From CAZSXU01 sp964610505 (GTDB lineage: Bacteria > Arandabacterota > Arandabacteria > JAGLYR01), in NCBI GenBank assembly GCA_964610505.1, contig CAZSXU010000021.1, positions 1 to 64,000 of the forward strand: a stretch of 64,000 nt of DNA, read 5' to 3'. This document shows positions 57,054 to 64,000 of the stretch, piece by piece. Below the pieces are notes generated by a model, which worked only from the letters and a program-made list of their open reading frames with translations, made no database searches and was not told where the DNA came from. How positions within the stretch are numbered: position 1 is the first letter of the stretch; each line of letters opens with the position of its first letter. The position numbers and the translations under genes were made by a program.

Positions 57054-57958
57054 GTACTCTTTTCCCTTCCTATGACATTCATCACGAAGTCGACATGCAG
57101 CAGCCTCTGGATTTCAACCGGAGGAGCCGACTGAAGGACGTCGACCGGACGTTCCAGGCCGAAATCATGAACGTGATCCGGTTGACGGACATGGAGAAGC
57201 TGTTCCAGATCCGGATTCTGGACGAAACCGAGAGAGAACGGTTTACCTTCCTCCCGGGCCAGTTCGTGATGGTGGAAGTGCCCGCCTACGGGGAGATTCC
57301 CATCTCGATTTCCAGTTCTCCGATTTCAAAGGGATTCATCGAACTCTGCATTCGGAAGGCGGGACTCGTGACGAACGTTCTCCACAACGCCCGCCGCGGG
57401 GCGCGAATCGGAATCCGGGGTCCCTTCGGCACGCATTTCCCGATGGAGAAAATGAAGGGGCAGGACGTGCTCCTCATCGCCGGTGGGTTGGGGCTGGCCC
57501 CGCTGAGGGCGCCCATCGCCCACGTCATCGAGAACCGGGGCGACTTCCGGGACGTGCACATCCTCTACGGGACGAAGGACCCCAGCCAGCTCCTGTTCGA
57601 CTACCAGTACGAAGAGTGGCGCCGCATCGACGATCTCCACATGCGGGTAATCGTGGAGGAACCGGACGAAACATGGACCGGCCCCGTGGGGTTGATCACG
57701 AAGCTGCTGGAGGATGTCGAGGTGCCCCCGCGGCAGAGCTGGGCGATCGTGTGCGGTCCTCCGGTGATGTTCAAGTTCGTCTGCGGGCAGCTCAGCCGGA
57801 TGGGCATGCCGATGCAACGGATGTTCGTTTCTCTCGAGCGGCGAATGCACTGCGGAATGGGGAAGTGCTGCCGCTGCAATATCGGATCGACCTTCACGTG
57901 TCTGGACGGACCGGTGTTCGACTACTGGACCGTCATGAATCTCAAAGAGGCCATTTAG
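57050..57958 (+). CDS. hydG: Group 3b hydrogenase gamma subunit (FAD/NAD(P) reductase)
   Basis: A 302-residue flavoprotein of the ferredoxin-NADP reductase fold. FAD-binding is in the ISISSSPISKGFIELCIRKAG region, NAD(P)-binding in VLLIAGGLGLAPLRAPIAHV and CGPPVMFKFV, and a C-terminal [2Fe-2S] site in HCGMGKCCRCNIGSTFTC. It links hydrogenase to NAD(P)+/NAD(P)H. About 30 residues precede the homologous part. It starts by ATGA overlap with hydB; hydD follows after 12 nt. Confidence 0.93.
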   Translation: MSTLFPSYDIHHEVDMQQPLDFNRRSRLKDVDRTFQAEIMNVIRLTDMEKLFQIRILDETERERFTFLPGQFVMVEVPAYGEIPISISSSPISKGFIELCIRKAGLVTNVLHNARRGARIGIRGPFGTHFPMEKMKGQDVLLIAGGLGLAPLRAPIAHVIENRGDFRDVHILYGTKDPSQLLFDYQYEEWRRIDDLHMRVIVEEPDETWTGPVGLITKLLEDVEVPPRQSWAIVCGPPVMFKFVCGQLSRMGMPMQRMFVSLERRMHCGMGKCCRCNIGSTFTCLDGPVFDYWTVMNLKEAI

Positions 57959-57970
57959 AAGAGGCGCAAG

Positions 57971-58723
57971 ATGAAGTATCTGGGGATCGAAGCGAAAAAA
58001 CCTCGGGTGGGGGTTTTTGATTTCACCGGGTGCGAAGGATGCCAACTGCAGCTGGCGAACAAGGAGGAGACGCTCGCCCCGTTCCTTGCCGCGATCGAGG
58101 TCGTGAACTTCCGAGAGGTCTCCTCGGTGAAAGGTGCCAACTTCGAGATTGCCCTCGTGGAGGGGGCCGTCACGCGGGAAGACGAGGTGGAGCGGCTCCG
58201 GCGGATCCGGGACCAGGCGACGCTCGTCGTCGCCCTCGGGAGCTGCGCGTGTTTCGGCGGGGTGAACCGCCTCAAGAATGCGTACAATCTCGACCAGGCC
58301 AACCGAGACGTCTACGGGGACAAGCCGAAGGCCACGCTCCCGACGCGCGCGGTCAAGGAAGTCATCGACGTCGACATGGAAATCCCGGGTTGCCCGGTGC
58401 GCAAGAACGAGGTGGAGCGGATTGTCCAACACCTGGTCTGGAATCTTCCGTACTCGTTCCCCGTCTACCCGGTGTGCCTGGAATGCAAACAGCGGTACTC
58501 GGTCTGCCTGTTCGAGAAGGGGCAGCTGTGCCTGGGGCCGATCACGCGGGGGGGCTGCGATGCTCCCTGTCCGGCGAGCGGTCTGGGGTGCTGGGGCTGC
58601 CGGGGGCCGGCGGAAGCCCCCAACTACGAAGAGTTCTTCGCGATGGCCGAGAGCCGGGGATTCAGCAAGGAAGAGATCGCCGAAAGGCTCGATTTCTTCG
58701 GAGGCTTCGAGGGAGTGCTATGA
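57971..58723 (+). CDS. hydD: Group 3b NiFe hydrogenase small (delta) subunit
   Basis: A 250-residue small subunit holding three iron-sulfur clusters. The proximal cluster begins at FTGCEGCQLQL, with further Cys in GSCACFGG and IPGCPV. The medial/distal clusters are in CLECKQRYSVC and CDAPCPASGLGCWGC. There is no Tat signal, which fits a cytoplasmic enzyme and not a respiratory uptake hydrogenase. GAGG lies near the ATG. It overlaps hydA by ATGA. Confidence 0.95.
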   Translation: MKYLGIEAKKPRVGVFDFTGCEGCQLQLANKEETLAPFLAAIEVVNFREVSSVKGANFEIALVEGAVTREDEVERLRRIRDQATLVVALGSCACFGGVNRLKNAYNLDQANRDVYGDKPKATLPTRAVKEVIDVDMEIPGCPVRKNEVERIVQHLVWNLPYSFPVYPVCLECKQRYSVCLFEKGQLCLGPITRGGCDAPCPASGLGCWGCRGPAEAPNYEEFFAMAESRGFSKEEIAERLDFFGGFEGVL

Positions 58724-59994
58724 AAGTCAATCTGAATGTTGACGTTCACCACCTGACTCGCGTGGAAGGACACGGGAACATCGTCGTTCGCGTTGAGGAC
58801 GGTGAGGTCAAGGAAGCGCGCTGGGATATCGTGGAGACCCCGAGGTACTTTGAGGTCATGCTTCAGGGAAAACACTACACCTCGGCGGGTATCCTGACCT
58901 CCCGCATTTGCGGCATCTGTTCCATCGGTCACTGTCTGGCCAGCGTGCGGGCTTCCGAAGCCGCCCTCGGGGTCGAGATCCCGGACGCGGCGGCCCGGCT
59001 GCGGCTCCTGGCCAAACACGGCGAGACGCTCCAGAGCCATTTTCTCCACCTGTTCTTCCTCGTCGCCCCGGATTTCGTCGGCCAGCCCAGCGTCCTCCCC
59101 CTCCTGGAGACGAACCCCGAGGTTGTGGGAATCGCGTGCAGGCTGAAGGGTCTGGCGAATCGGACCTGCGATCTGGTGGCCGGGCGCACGACGCATCCCA
59201 CGGCGATCCAGGTCGGGGGCGTGAGCCGGATGCCGAGCACAGACGAGTTGCTGTCGCTTCGGGATGCGATGGCCCGGAGCGTCGATGACCTGAATGCGAG
59301 CGTGGAGTTGTTCAAGACCTTCGAGATTCCCGACTTTGTGCGGGAGACCGAGTTCGTATCCCTCAAGGGCGAGACGGAGTATCCCTGGATCGGCGGACGC
59401 CTGGTTTCGACCGATGGGGTGGAGAAAGCGGAAGACGAGTACCTGGCGATGACCAACGAGTACGTGGACGACAACAACACCTCCAAATGGGCCAAGCTGT
59501 CGAGGGAGTCGCTCGCCGTTGGAGCGCTTGCGCGCCTCAACAACAACGCCGAGTTCCTGTGCCCCGAGGCGAAGGAAGTCGCCGCCATTCTGGGTCTATC
59601 TCCGGTCTGTCACAATCCTTTCATGAACAACGTGGCGCAACTTGTCGAGTGCGTTCACTGTGTCCACGACTCGATCCGGTTGATCGATGAGCTGGTCGCC
59701 GCAGACACTCAGGAGACGATGATCCCCGTGGAATCGCGGGCGGGCGAAGGAGTCGGTGCGGTTGAGGTTCCGCGGGGAATCCTGTATCATCACTATCAGT
59801 ACGACGACCGGGGGCGCATCGTCCGGGCGAATTGCGTGATTCCGACCACCCAGAACAACGCCAACATTCACCACGACATGCGTAGTCTGGCCAGGCGGTT
59901 CTCGGGGGAAGGAATGACCGACGAGAAGCTCGAGTTGCTCTGCTCCATGTTGGTGCGCGCGTACGATCCCTGCATTTCATGCTCGGTGCACTAG
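58720..59994 (+). CDS. hydA: Group 3b NiFe hydrogenase large (alpha) subunit, lacking a C-terminal extension
   Basis: A 424-residue catalytic subunit. The L1 motif RICGICSIGH (Cys64, Cys67) and L2 motif DPCISCSVH (Cys418, Cys421) supply the four Ni-Fe cysteines. It oxidises or makes H2 with NAD(P)(H), and related enzymes also reduce sulfur. The protein stops directly after His424 of L2. Most large subunits carry a short tail beyond this residue that a HycI/HyaD-type endopeptidase removes after nickel insertion, so this one would not need that step. Intact otherwise. Confidence 0.95.
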   Translation: MKVNLNVDVHHLTRVEGHGNIVVRVEDGEVKEARWDIVETPRYFEVMLQGKHYTSAGILTSRICGICSIGHCLASVRASEAALGVEIPDAAARLRLLAKHGETLQSHFLHLFFLVAPDFVGQPSVLPLLETNPEVVGIACRLKGLANRTCDLVAGRTTHPTAIQVGGVSRMPSTDELLSLRDAMARSVDDLNASVELFKTFEIPDFVRETEFVSLKGETEYPWIGGRLVSTDGVEKAEDEYLAMTNEYVDDNNTSKWAKLSRESLAVGALARLNNNAEFLCPEAKEVAAILGLSPVCHNPFMNNVAQLVECVHCVHDSIRLIDELVAADTQETMIPVESRAGEGVGAVEVPRGILYHHYQYDDRGRIVRANCVIPTTQNNANIHHDMRSLARRFSGEGMTDEKLELLCSMLVRAYDPCISCSVH

Positions 59995-60081
59995 GCGGAC
60001 CCCGTCGGCACCCGGACCGCCGCGGCCGGAGGTCATGCATGGAGCGACCGAGATCTCCAACCTTTCGCCAGGGTTTGGAAA

Positions 60082-60426
60082 ATGCATGAAGGGGCCATTG
60101 CGCGCAACATCATCGAAACGCTGGAGCGCCTGATCGCCGAGGACAAGATCCCCGGCAAAGTCAAGACGATCAACCTGAGGGTCGGTCGGCTCATGGCCGT
60201 GATCCCCGAGAACCTCGATTTCCTGTTCGACATCATGGCGAGAGACACGGCCCTGGAGGGAGCGAAGATCACTATCCGGACGGTCCCGATTCGCGCCCGG
60301 TGTGGGGTGTGCGGCGCCGATTTCGAGATCTCGGAGGTTTACTTCCTGTGCCCGAAGTGCCACTCGCGGAAGGTGGACGTTTTGAGCGGAAGAGAACTGG
60401 AGATTGAAGACGTGGAGGTGACGTGA
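60082..60426 (+). CDS. hypA: Hydrogenase nickel-insertion protein HypA
   Basis: A 114-residue nickel metallochaperone. The N-terminal MHEGAIARNI has the nickel-binding His2 and Glu3. The zinc site is CGVC and CPKC. It delivers nickel to the large subunit with HypB. It lies about 87 nt after hydA and is followed immediately by hypB. The ribosome-binding site is weak (GGGTTTGGAAA). Confidence 0.93.
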   Translation: MHEGAIARNIIETLERLIAEDKIPGKVKTINLRVGRLMAVIPENLDFLFDIMARDTALEGAKITIRTVPIRARCGVCGADFEISEVYFLCPKCHSRKVDVLSGRELEIEDVEVT

Positions 60427-61104
60427 ATGCAACCGCCAAGGGACGGGCGGCGAATCAGCCTCGCCACGGGAATCCTGAAGGCCAACGACCGGATGGCCGA
60501 GGAGAACCGAAAGCGGTTCGATGAGGCGGGAGTCCGTGTGATCGACGTGATGGGAGGGCCGGGAGCGGGAAAGACGGCTCTCTTGGAGGCGACGATTCCG
60601 CGCCTCAAGGGGGAAGCTCGCGTCGGCGTCGTGGTGGGAGACGTTGCGACCACACGGGACGCGGAACGAATTGCCGTGTTCGACGTACCCGTGGTACAGA
60701 TCACGACCGAATCGTTCGGCGGCGCGTGTCACCTGGAGGCCAGCACGGTCCGGCAGGCGCTCGACGGCGTGGATCTGTCGGAGATCGACCTGCTCCTTGT
60801 CGAGAACGTGGGCAACCTCGTGTGCCCGTCCCACTTCGACGTGGGGCATCATGCCCGGATCGTTCTCCTGTCCGTTACGGAGGGCGAGGACAAACCGCTG
60901 AAGTACCCTCTCGCGTTTCAAGTGTCCGATGCCGCCGTGGTGAGCAAGATCGACCTGGTGTCGCATCTCGGGGTCGATATGGAGTCGCTGCGTTCGAACA
61001 TCGAACGGGCCAACCCCAAGGCCGTGCGGCTGGAGCTTTCGTCGCGAAGCGGGGAGGGCTTGGACGCGTGGTTGGACTGGCTGAGGGAGCGTCTTAACCG
61101 GTAG
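60427..61104 (+). CDS. hypB: Hydrogenase nickel-insertion GTPase HypB
   Basis: A 225-residue SIMIBI GTPase. Walker A is VMGGPGAGKTALLE, the metal-binding Cys-His is in GGACHLEAS, and VENVGNLVCP and SKIDLV (specificity) follow. It lacks the long N-terminal His-rich or CxxCGC nickel-storage region of some HypB proteins. It starts right after the hypA stop. hypC, D, E and F are not in the window and must lie elsewhere. Confidence 0.95.
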   Translation: MQPPRDGRRISLATGILKANDRMAEENRKRFDEAGVRVIDVMGGPGAGKTALLEATIPRLKGEARVGVVVGDVATTRDAERIAVFDVPVVQITTESFGGACHLEASTVRQALDGVDLSEIDLLLVENVGNLVCPSHFDVGHHARIVLLSVTEGEDKPLKYPLAFQVSDAAVVSKIDLVSHLGVDMESLRSNIERANPKAVRLELSSRSGEGLDAWLDWLRERLNR

Positions 61105-61210
61105 CCCGCCCGGCCGGGTGGCGAAGCCGGCGGGAAGAGAAGGTGTGCGACGGCTCTTCCCGCGCTCGGGCGGGTTTGTTCGACGGGATTCTGCTCAGAA
61201 GGGTGTCTGC

Positions 61211-62749
61211 ATGAACGTTCAGAGAATCATCGTGACCGGCGCCTCCGGCTTCATCGGGCGGAATCTGCTGGAAGCCGTGAAGGATCGGTACCGCATCTAC
61301 GGGATCGGGCGCCGAACCCAGAAACAGTCCGGTGCCCCGGTTCATCCGAACATCACCTGGTTCCAGGTGGACATCGCCGAGAAGGAACCGCTCCAGGCCG
61401 TGTTCCGGCAGATCGAGGAGGAGGGTGGGGCGGACGTCCTCGTGCATCTGGCCGTCCACTACGATTTCACCGGGGAAGAGCACCCCTTCTACCAGCGGAC
61501 CAACGTGGACGGTCTGCGTCACGTCCTGGAGCTCTCCAAGAACCTGGAACTTCGCCGGTTCATTTTCGCCAGCTCCGTGGCGGCCTGCGATTATCCGTCG
61601 GACGGGGATGTCCTGAACGAGCTGAGTGCTCCGGACGGCCGGCATGTGTATGCCCGTACGAAGCGCATCGGTGAGGAAATGCTGCGCGAGTGCGCAGACA
61701 CGGTGCCGTCCTGCATCGTGCGGTTCGCCGCCCTGTTCTCCGACTGGTGCGAGTATGGCCCCATGTTCATGTTCTTGAAAACATGGCTCTCCGACTCATG
61801 GCATTCGAACATTCTGGGCGGGAGGGGTGAATCGGCGGTGCCGTACATGCACATCCTCGACGCGGTTTCCCTTCTGCGTAAGCTGATCAAGGATCCCGAC
61901 GCCCCGGTGAATGCCGAAGTGTTCGTTGCCAGTACCGAGGGCGCTACGACGCACAAGGAGTTGTTCGACGCGGCCACCGCGGCCTACTTCGGCCAGCGGA
62001 AGCAACCGAAGTTCATACCGAAGATCCTGTGTCGGTCCGGCACCTGGATTCGCGACGTGATGGGGCGAATCTCGGGCAACCGCCCGTTTGAGCGCCCCTG
62101 GATGTGTGCCCACATGGACCGGCAGCTGACGGTGGAGAACACGCGAACGCGCCAGCGCCTCGGGTGGCATCCAAGGAACCGTCTGGAGATCCTGCGCAGG
62201 ATGCCGTTTCTGATCGAGAACCTGAAGAGTGACCCGCTGGAGTGGCATCGCCTGAACTTCGCCATGCTGAAGGAGGTGCGCGAGCACCCGAACCTGGTCG
62301 TCCACCGGCTTCTGGAGGCGCATCACGAGGAGATCGAAAGCGTCTTTCATGAGCGCATCATGAGTCCGGAGGGGCGCAAGAGAATCTTCGTGGACTACCA
62401 GCGCGTGAGTCAGGAGGAGAGGCAGTGGTACCTTCGTCTGGCGCTTCGGAGTCTGATGAGCTCCGTCCGGACGCGCGATAAGGGTGTGTTCAAGAGCTAC
62501 TGCCGTGAGCTGGCCCAGAGGCGGGTGCAGGAGGGTTTCAGCTGCCAAGAAGTCTGCGACGCGCTTCGGGCCATCGACCAGATCACCCTGCAGATGCTTG
62601 CAAAGGACCCGGCTGCGAAAGACCTAGAACAGGACTTGTATGATCAGGTCACCATGACGGTCAACTTCGGACTCGATCAGGTGCAGGAAGTGTTCGAGGA
62701 GAGCCTGAGAACGGAGAATCAGACAAGAGAAGTAGACAATAGAGAATAG
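61211..62749 (+). CDS. NAD-dependent epimerase/dehydratase fused to an RsbRD-like helical domain
   Basis: A 512-residue two-domain protein. Residues 1-~320 are an extended SDR with the NAD-binding VTGASGFIGRNLLEA, a catalytic YxxxK form at VYARTKR and a sugar-dehydratase-like layout. Residues ~340-500 are helical and resemble the RsbRD/RsbR N-terminal sensor domain of stressosome proteins (RIFVDYQRVSQEERQWYLRLALRSLMSSVRTRD, REL AQRRVQEGFSCQEV). The match is by pattern only. It follows hypB after 106 nt on the same strand. Substrate and signal are unknown. Confidence 0.7.
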   Translation: MNVQRIIVTGASGFIGRNLLEAVKDRYRIYGIGRRTQKQSGAPVHPNITWFQVDIAEKEPLQAVFRQIEEEGGADVLVHLAVHYDFTGEEHPFYQRTNVDGLRHVLELSKNLELRRFIFASSVAACDYPSDGDVLNELSAPDGRHVYARTKRIGEEMLRECADTVPSCIVRFAALFSDWCEYGPMFMFLKTWLSDSWHSNILGGRGESAVPYMHILDAVSLLRKLIKDPDAPVNAEVFVASTEGATTHKELFDAATAAYFGQRKQPKFIPKILCRSGTWIRDVMGRISGNRPFERPWMCAHMDRQLTVENTRTRQRLGWHPRNRLEILRRMPFLIENLKSDPLEWHRLNFAMLKEVREHPNLVVHRLLEAHHEEIESVFHERIMSPEGRKRIFVDYQRVSQEERQWYLRLALRSLMSSVRTRDKGVFKSYCRELAQRRVQEGFSCQEVCDALRAIDQITLQMLAKDPAAKDLEQDLYDQVTMTVNFGLDQVQEVFEESLRTENQTREVDNRE

Positions 62750-63140
62750 ATTTCGGAAAAAGGCATTGTAGAAACCCGGCCTGTGCTCCGCCCCCGTTTC
62801 ATCTTTCCCTTTCGATGGCCGCAAGATCGATGTTCTCCACTCTCCGTTTTCGCCTTTCACATTTCTGTAGTTTCGCTCCCGGCCCGCGGATGAAGTGTTT
62901 CGGCTTTCGGCTCTCGGCTTTCGGTTCTCTGCCGTCTGGGCGTTGCGCTCCGGGGAGCGCTCGGCGTCACTCCTCCACGGCAAGAAGGGGGGATTCGAAT
63001 CGGCGAATAGGGGGGGGTACCTCGCGGCGTTGGAAGATCCCTTGCCGTGTTGTCGTTCCGGCGAACCCTCCCCGTCGCCGGCCCGGGGTGTGGGGTGTCA
63101 ACTCTCAACTTTCAACTCTCGACTCTCTGCAGTACGGGGC
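62750..63140. repeat. Intergenic region of degenerate repeats
   Basis: No gene. 62900-62933 is an inverted copy of the GAGAGCCGAAAGCC block at 20731. 62937-62970 (GCGCTCCGGGGAGCGCTCGGCGTCAC) relates to 13218-13245. 63098-63130 is CAACTCTCAACTTTCAACTCTC words. A tRNA T-loop-like GATTCGAATC at 62992 is not part of a foldable tRNA. Confidence 0.65.
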
Positions 63141-63169
63141 TTGACAGGAGGGCGATTGTCGATTATAGT
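63141..63169 (+). promoter_or_regulatory. Strong sigma70 promoter of the ArsR-hgcA unit
   Basis: TTGACA, exactly 17 nt, TATAGT. The expected start, 7-8 nt after the -10, falls at or next to the ATG at 63177, so the message is probably leaderless. Confidence 0.8.
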
Positions 63170-63184
63170 TCGATACATGTCGAA
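63169..63184 (+). promoter_or_regulatory. Inverted repeat over the start site, candidate ArsR operator
   Basis: TTCGA-6-TCGAA, overlapping the transcription start and the first codons of the regulator gene, with related TCGAT words just upstream. The position suits self-repression. Confidence 0.5.
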
Positions 63185-63527
63185 TAATCGGAATAATCGT
63201 CTCGACCGGCTGGCCGGAATGTTCAGAGCTCTCTCGAATCCGAACCGCCTTCGAATCTTCTTACGTCTGGCCGCGGGCTGCGAAACGGCCGAGGCCTGCT
63301 GTGCCGACGGGGACGTATGCGCCTGCGTCGGGGATCTGGGGCGGGATCTGGGCATCGTCCCCTCGACCGTCTCTCACCACATTCGGGAGCTACATCAGGC
63401 CGGTCTCATTCGAATGGAGAGGCGGGGTCAGACTGTGGAATGCCGTGCGGATCCCGAGGCGCTGCGGGTCCTGGAGGCTCTTTTCGGGAGCGCAACGTCC
63501 GGCGGTTCCTCGGAACAAGAGGATTAA
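63177..63527 (+). CDS. ArsR-family winged-helix metalloregulator-like protein
   Basis: A 116-residue HTH protein. ALSNPNRLRIFLRL is the ArsR helix 2-3 start, DLGRDLGIVPSTVSHHIRELHQAGLI is the recognition region and MERRGQTVECRADPEAL is the wing. It has a cluster of Cys (CETAEACCADGDVCACVGDL) where the alpha-3 metal site ELCVCDL sits in ArsR/SmtB, suggesting thiol binding of a soft metal such as Hg or As. There is no ribosome-binding site, in line with a leaderless message. The next gene, hgcA-like, starts 36 nt downstream. Confidence 0.88.
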   Translation: MSNNRNNRLDRLAGMFRALSNPNRLRIFLRLAAGCETAEACCADGDVCACVGDLGRDLGIVPSTVSHHIRELHQAGLIRMERRGQTVECRADPEALRVLEALFGSATSGGSSEQED

Positions 63528-63563
63528 GACCCTTTCCCCGCGACCCTGTAAGGAGAACGTGTG

Positions 63564-64000
63564 ATGGATCATTCGTCCAAGGGGGGTCCGCCCTGCTGTT
63601 CCCCGCCGGAGGGTTGCGGGCGGGAGAAGTCGTGCTGCGCTACCCCGGTGAAGCGGGCGACCGGCGGAGAGACCCGGGCAGACTTCCCGTGGACCCGGGG
63701 ACAGGTATCCACGCCGGTCGGCGCCGTTGCAAGGGCGTCCACGGTTTTCAGGATGGCCGATCGATGGGGGGCATGGAAGGCGAGGTGGGGCATCGGGCGC
63801 ATGCGGTACGGCGTGAATCCGGGTCTGTACGCCGTGGGGGACCCAACGCCCGAGTCGCCCGTGTTCGTCTCCGCCAACTACAAGATGAGTTTCGACCGGT
63901 TGCGTTGCGAACTCGGTGGACGAGACGGATGGATCCTGGTTCTGGACACCCGGGGCATCAACGTCTGGTGCGCGGCCGGCAAGGGAACCTTCGGAACAGA
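63564..64000 (+). CDS. hgcA: HgcA-like corrinoid protein of mercury methylation (5' part, cut by window edge)
   Basis: The first 145 codons are visible. AAGGAGA lies 7 nt before the ATG. A Cys-rich N-terminus (PPCCSPPEGCGREKSCC, residues 9-25) is followed by the corrinoid-binding domain: GVNPGLYAVGDPTPESPVFVSANYKMSFDRLR, then WILVLDTRGINVWCAAGKGTFGT. The last holds the HgcA cap-helix signature N(V/I)WCAAGK at residues 133-140 (63960-63983), with Cys136 as the expected cobalt ligand. HgcA transfers a methyl group to Hg(II) with the ferredoxin HgcB. The transmembrane half and hgcB would lie beyond the window, so function is inferred from the motif. Carbonyl-branch corrinoid proteins are the main relatives but lack this Cys motif. 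Confidence 0.88.
   Translation, partial: MDHSSKGGPPCCSPPEGCGREKSCCATPVKRATGGETRADFPWTRGQVSTPVGAVARASTVFRMADRWGAWKARWGIGRMRYGVNPGLYAVGDPTPESPVFVSANYKMSFDRLRCELGGRDGWILVLDTRGINVWCAAGKGTFGT

Noticed and set aside
62985..63010. tRNA fragment (GATTCGAATC resembles a T-loop)
   Set aside because: No acceptor, D or anticodon stem can be formed around it; it lies in repeat-rich spacer.
63564..64000. AcsC/CdhD carbonyl-branch corrinoid protein
   Set aside because: Those lack the NVWCAAGK cap-helix motif, and no acetyl-CoA synthase genes are adjacent in the window.

Overview
The window is GC-rich bacterial DNA, densely coded. Four secreted proteins end in the same FlgD-like Ig tail, and there are gingipain-like, subtilisin-like and M30-like exported proteases, bacillithiol synthesis genes and a Bacteroidetes-type MetRS. 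This points to an uncultured lineage of the FCB type (Krumholzibacteria, Eisenbacteria or Latescibacteria-like). No rRNA, tRNA or ribosomal protein gene is present to fix the phylum. I found no insertion sequence, prophage or CRISPR array.

Layout. 1-5.1 kb (minus): 43-nt repeats, a beta-helix exoprotein, cysK, metG and a SpoU methyltransferase, with a 41-nt tandem repeat bridging the last two. 5.3-10.1 kb: glnA and gatD (plus) meeting gatE (minus), an archaeal-type tRNA-dependent Gln-tRNA amidotransferase. 10.6-16.4 kb: TPR protein, Nudix hydrolase, CutA, an exported protein, an M30-like protease and a lipoprotein. 17-25.8 kb: HDAC-like deacetylase, ClpB, radical SAM enzyme, Pcm, DHH phosphoesterase and a YfhO-like membrane protein. 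26-34.2 kb: S55-domain protein, beta-propeller protein, methyltransferase, then bshC-bshB1-bshA. 34.5-46 kb: NYN protein, S8 protease, yeast-type cytosine deaminase, S41 protease, a low-complexity exported protein and a 1351-residue C25 protease.

46.1-52.9 kb (minus) is a self-contained sigma54 module. It has a lipoprotein behind a near-perfect -24/-12 promoter, a sensor kinase, an NtrC-type activator, and then a second -24/-12 promoter with an upstream palindrome driving a coiled-coil exported protein and an outer-membrane barrel. 53.2-55.6 kb holds a GT-C-like membrane protein and panD, which is followed by a 27-bp perfect hairpin.

55.7-62.7 kb carries a group 3b NiFe hydrogenase operon (hydB-hydG-hydD-hydA order) with hypA, hypB and a dehydratase fused to an RsbRD-like domain. 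The large subunit ends exactly at its metal-binding motif, with no cleavable tail. At the right edge a leaderless ArsR-type regulator precedes the first 145 codons of a gene with the HgcA signature NVWCAAGK, the corrinoid protein of mercury methylation. The window cuts it off before any hgcB can be seen.

Sigma70-like promoters (TTGACA-like, 17-nt spacer, TATAAT-like) are easy to see upstream of many monocistrons. Many gene-free stretches are filled with short, word-like degenerate repeats that recur across the window.
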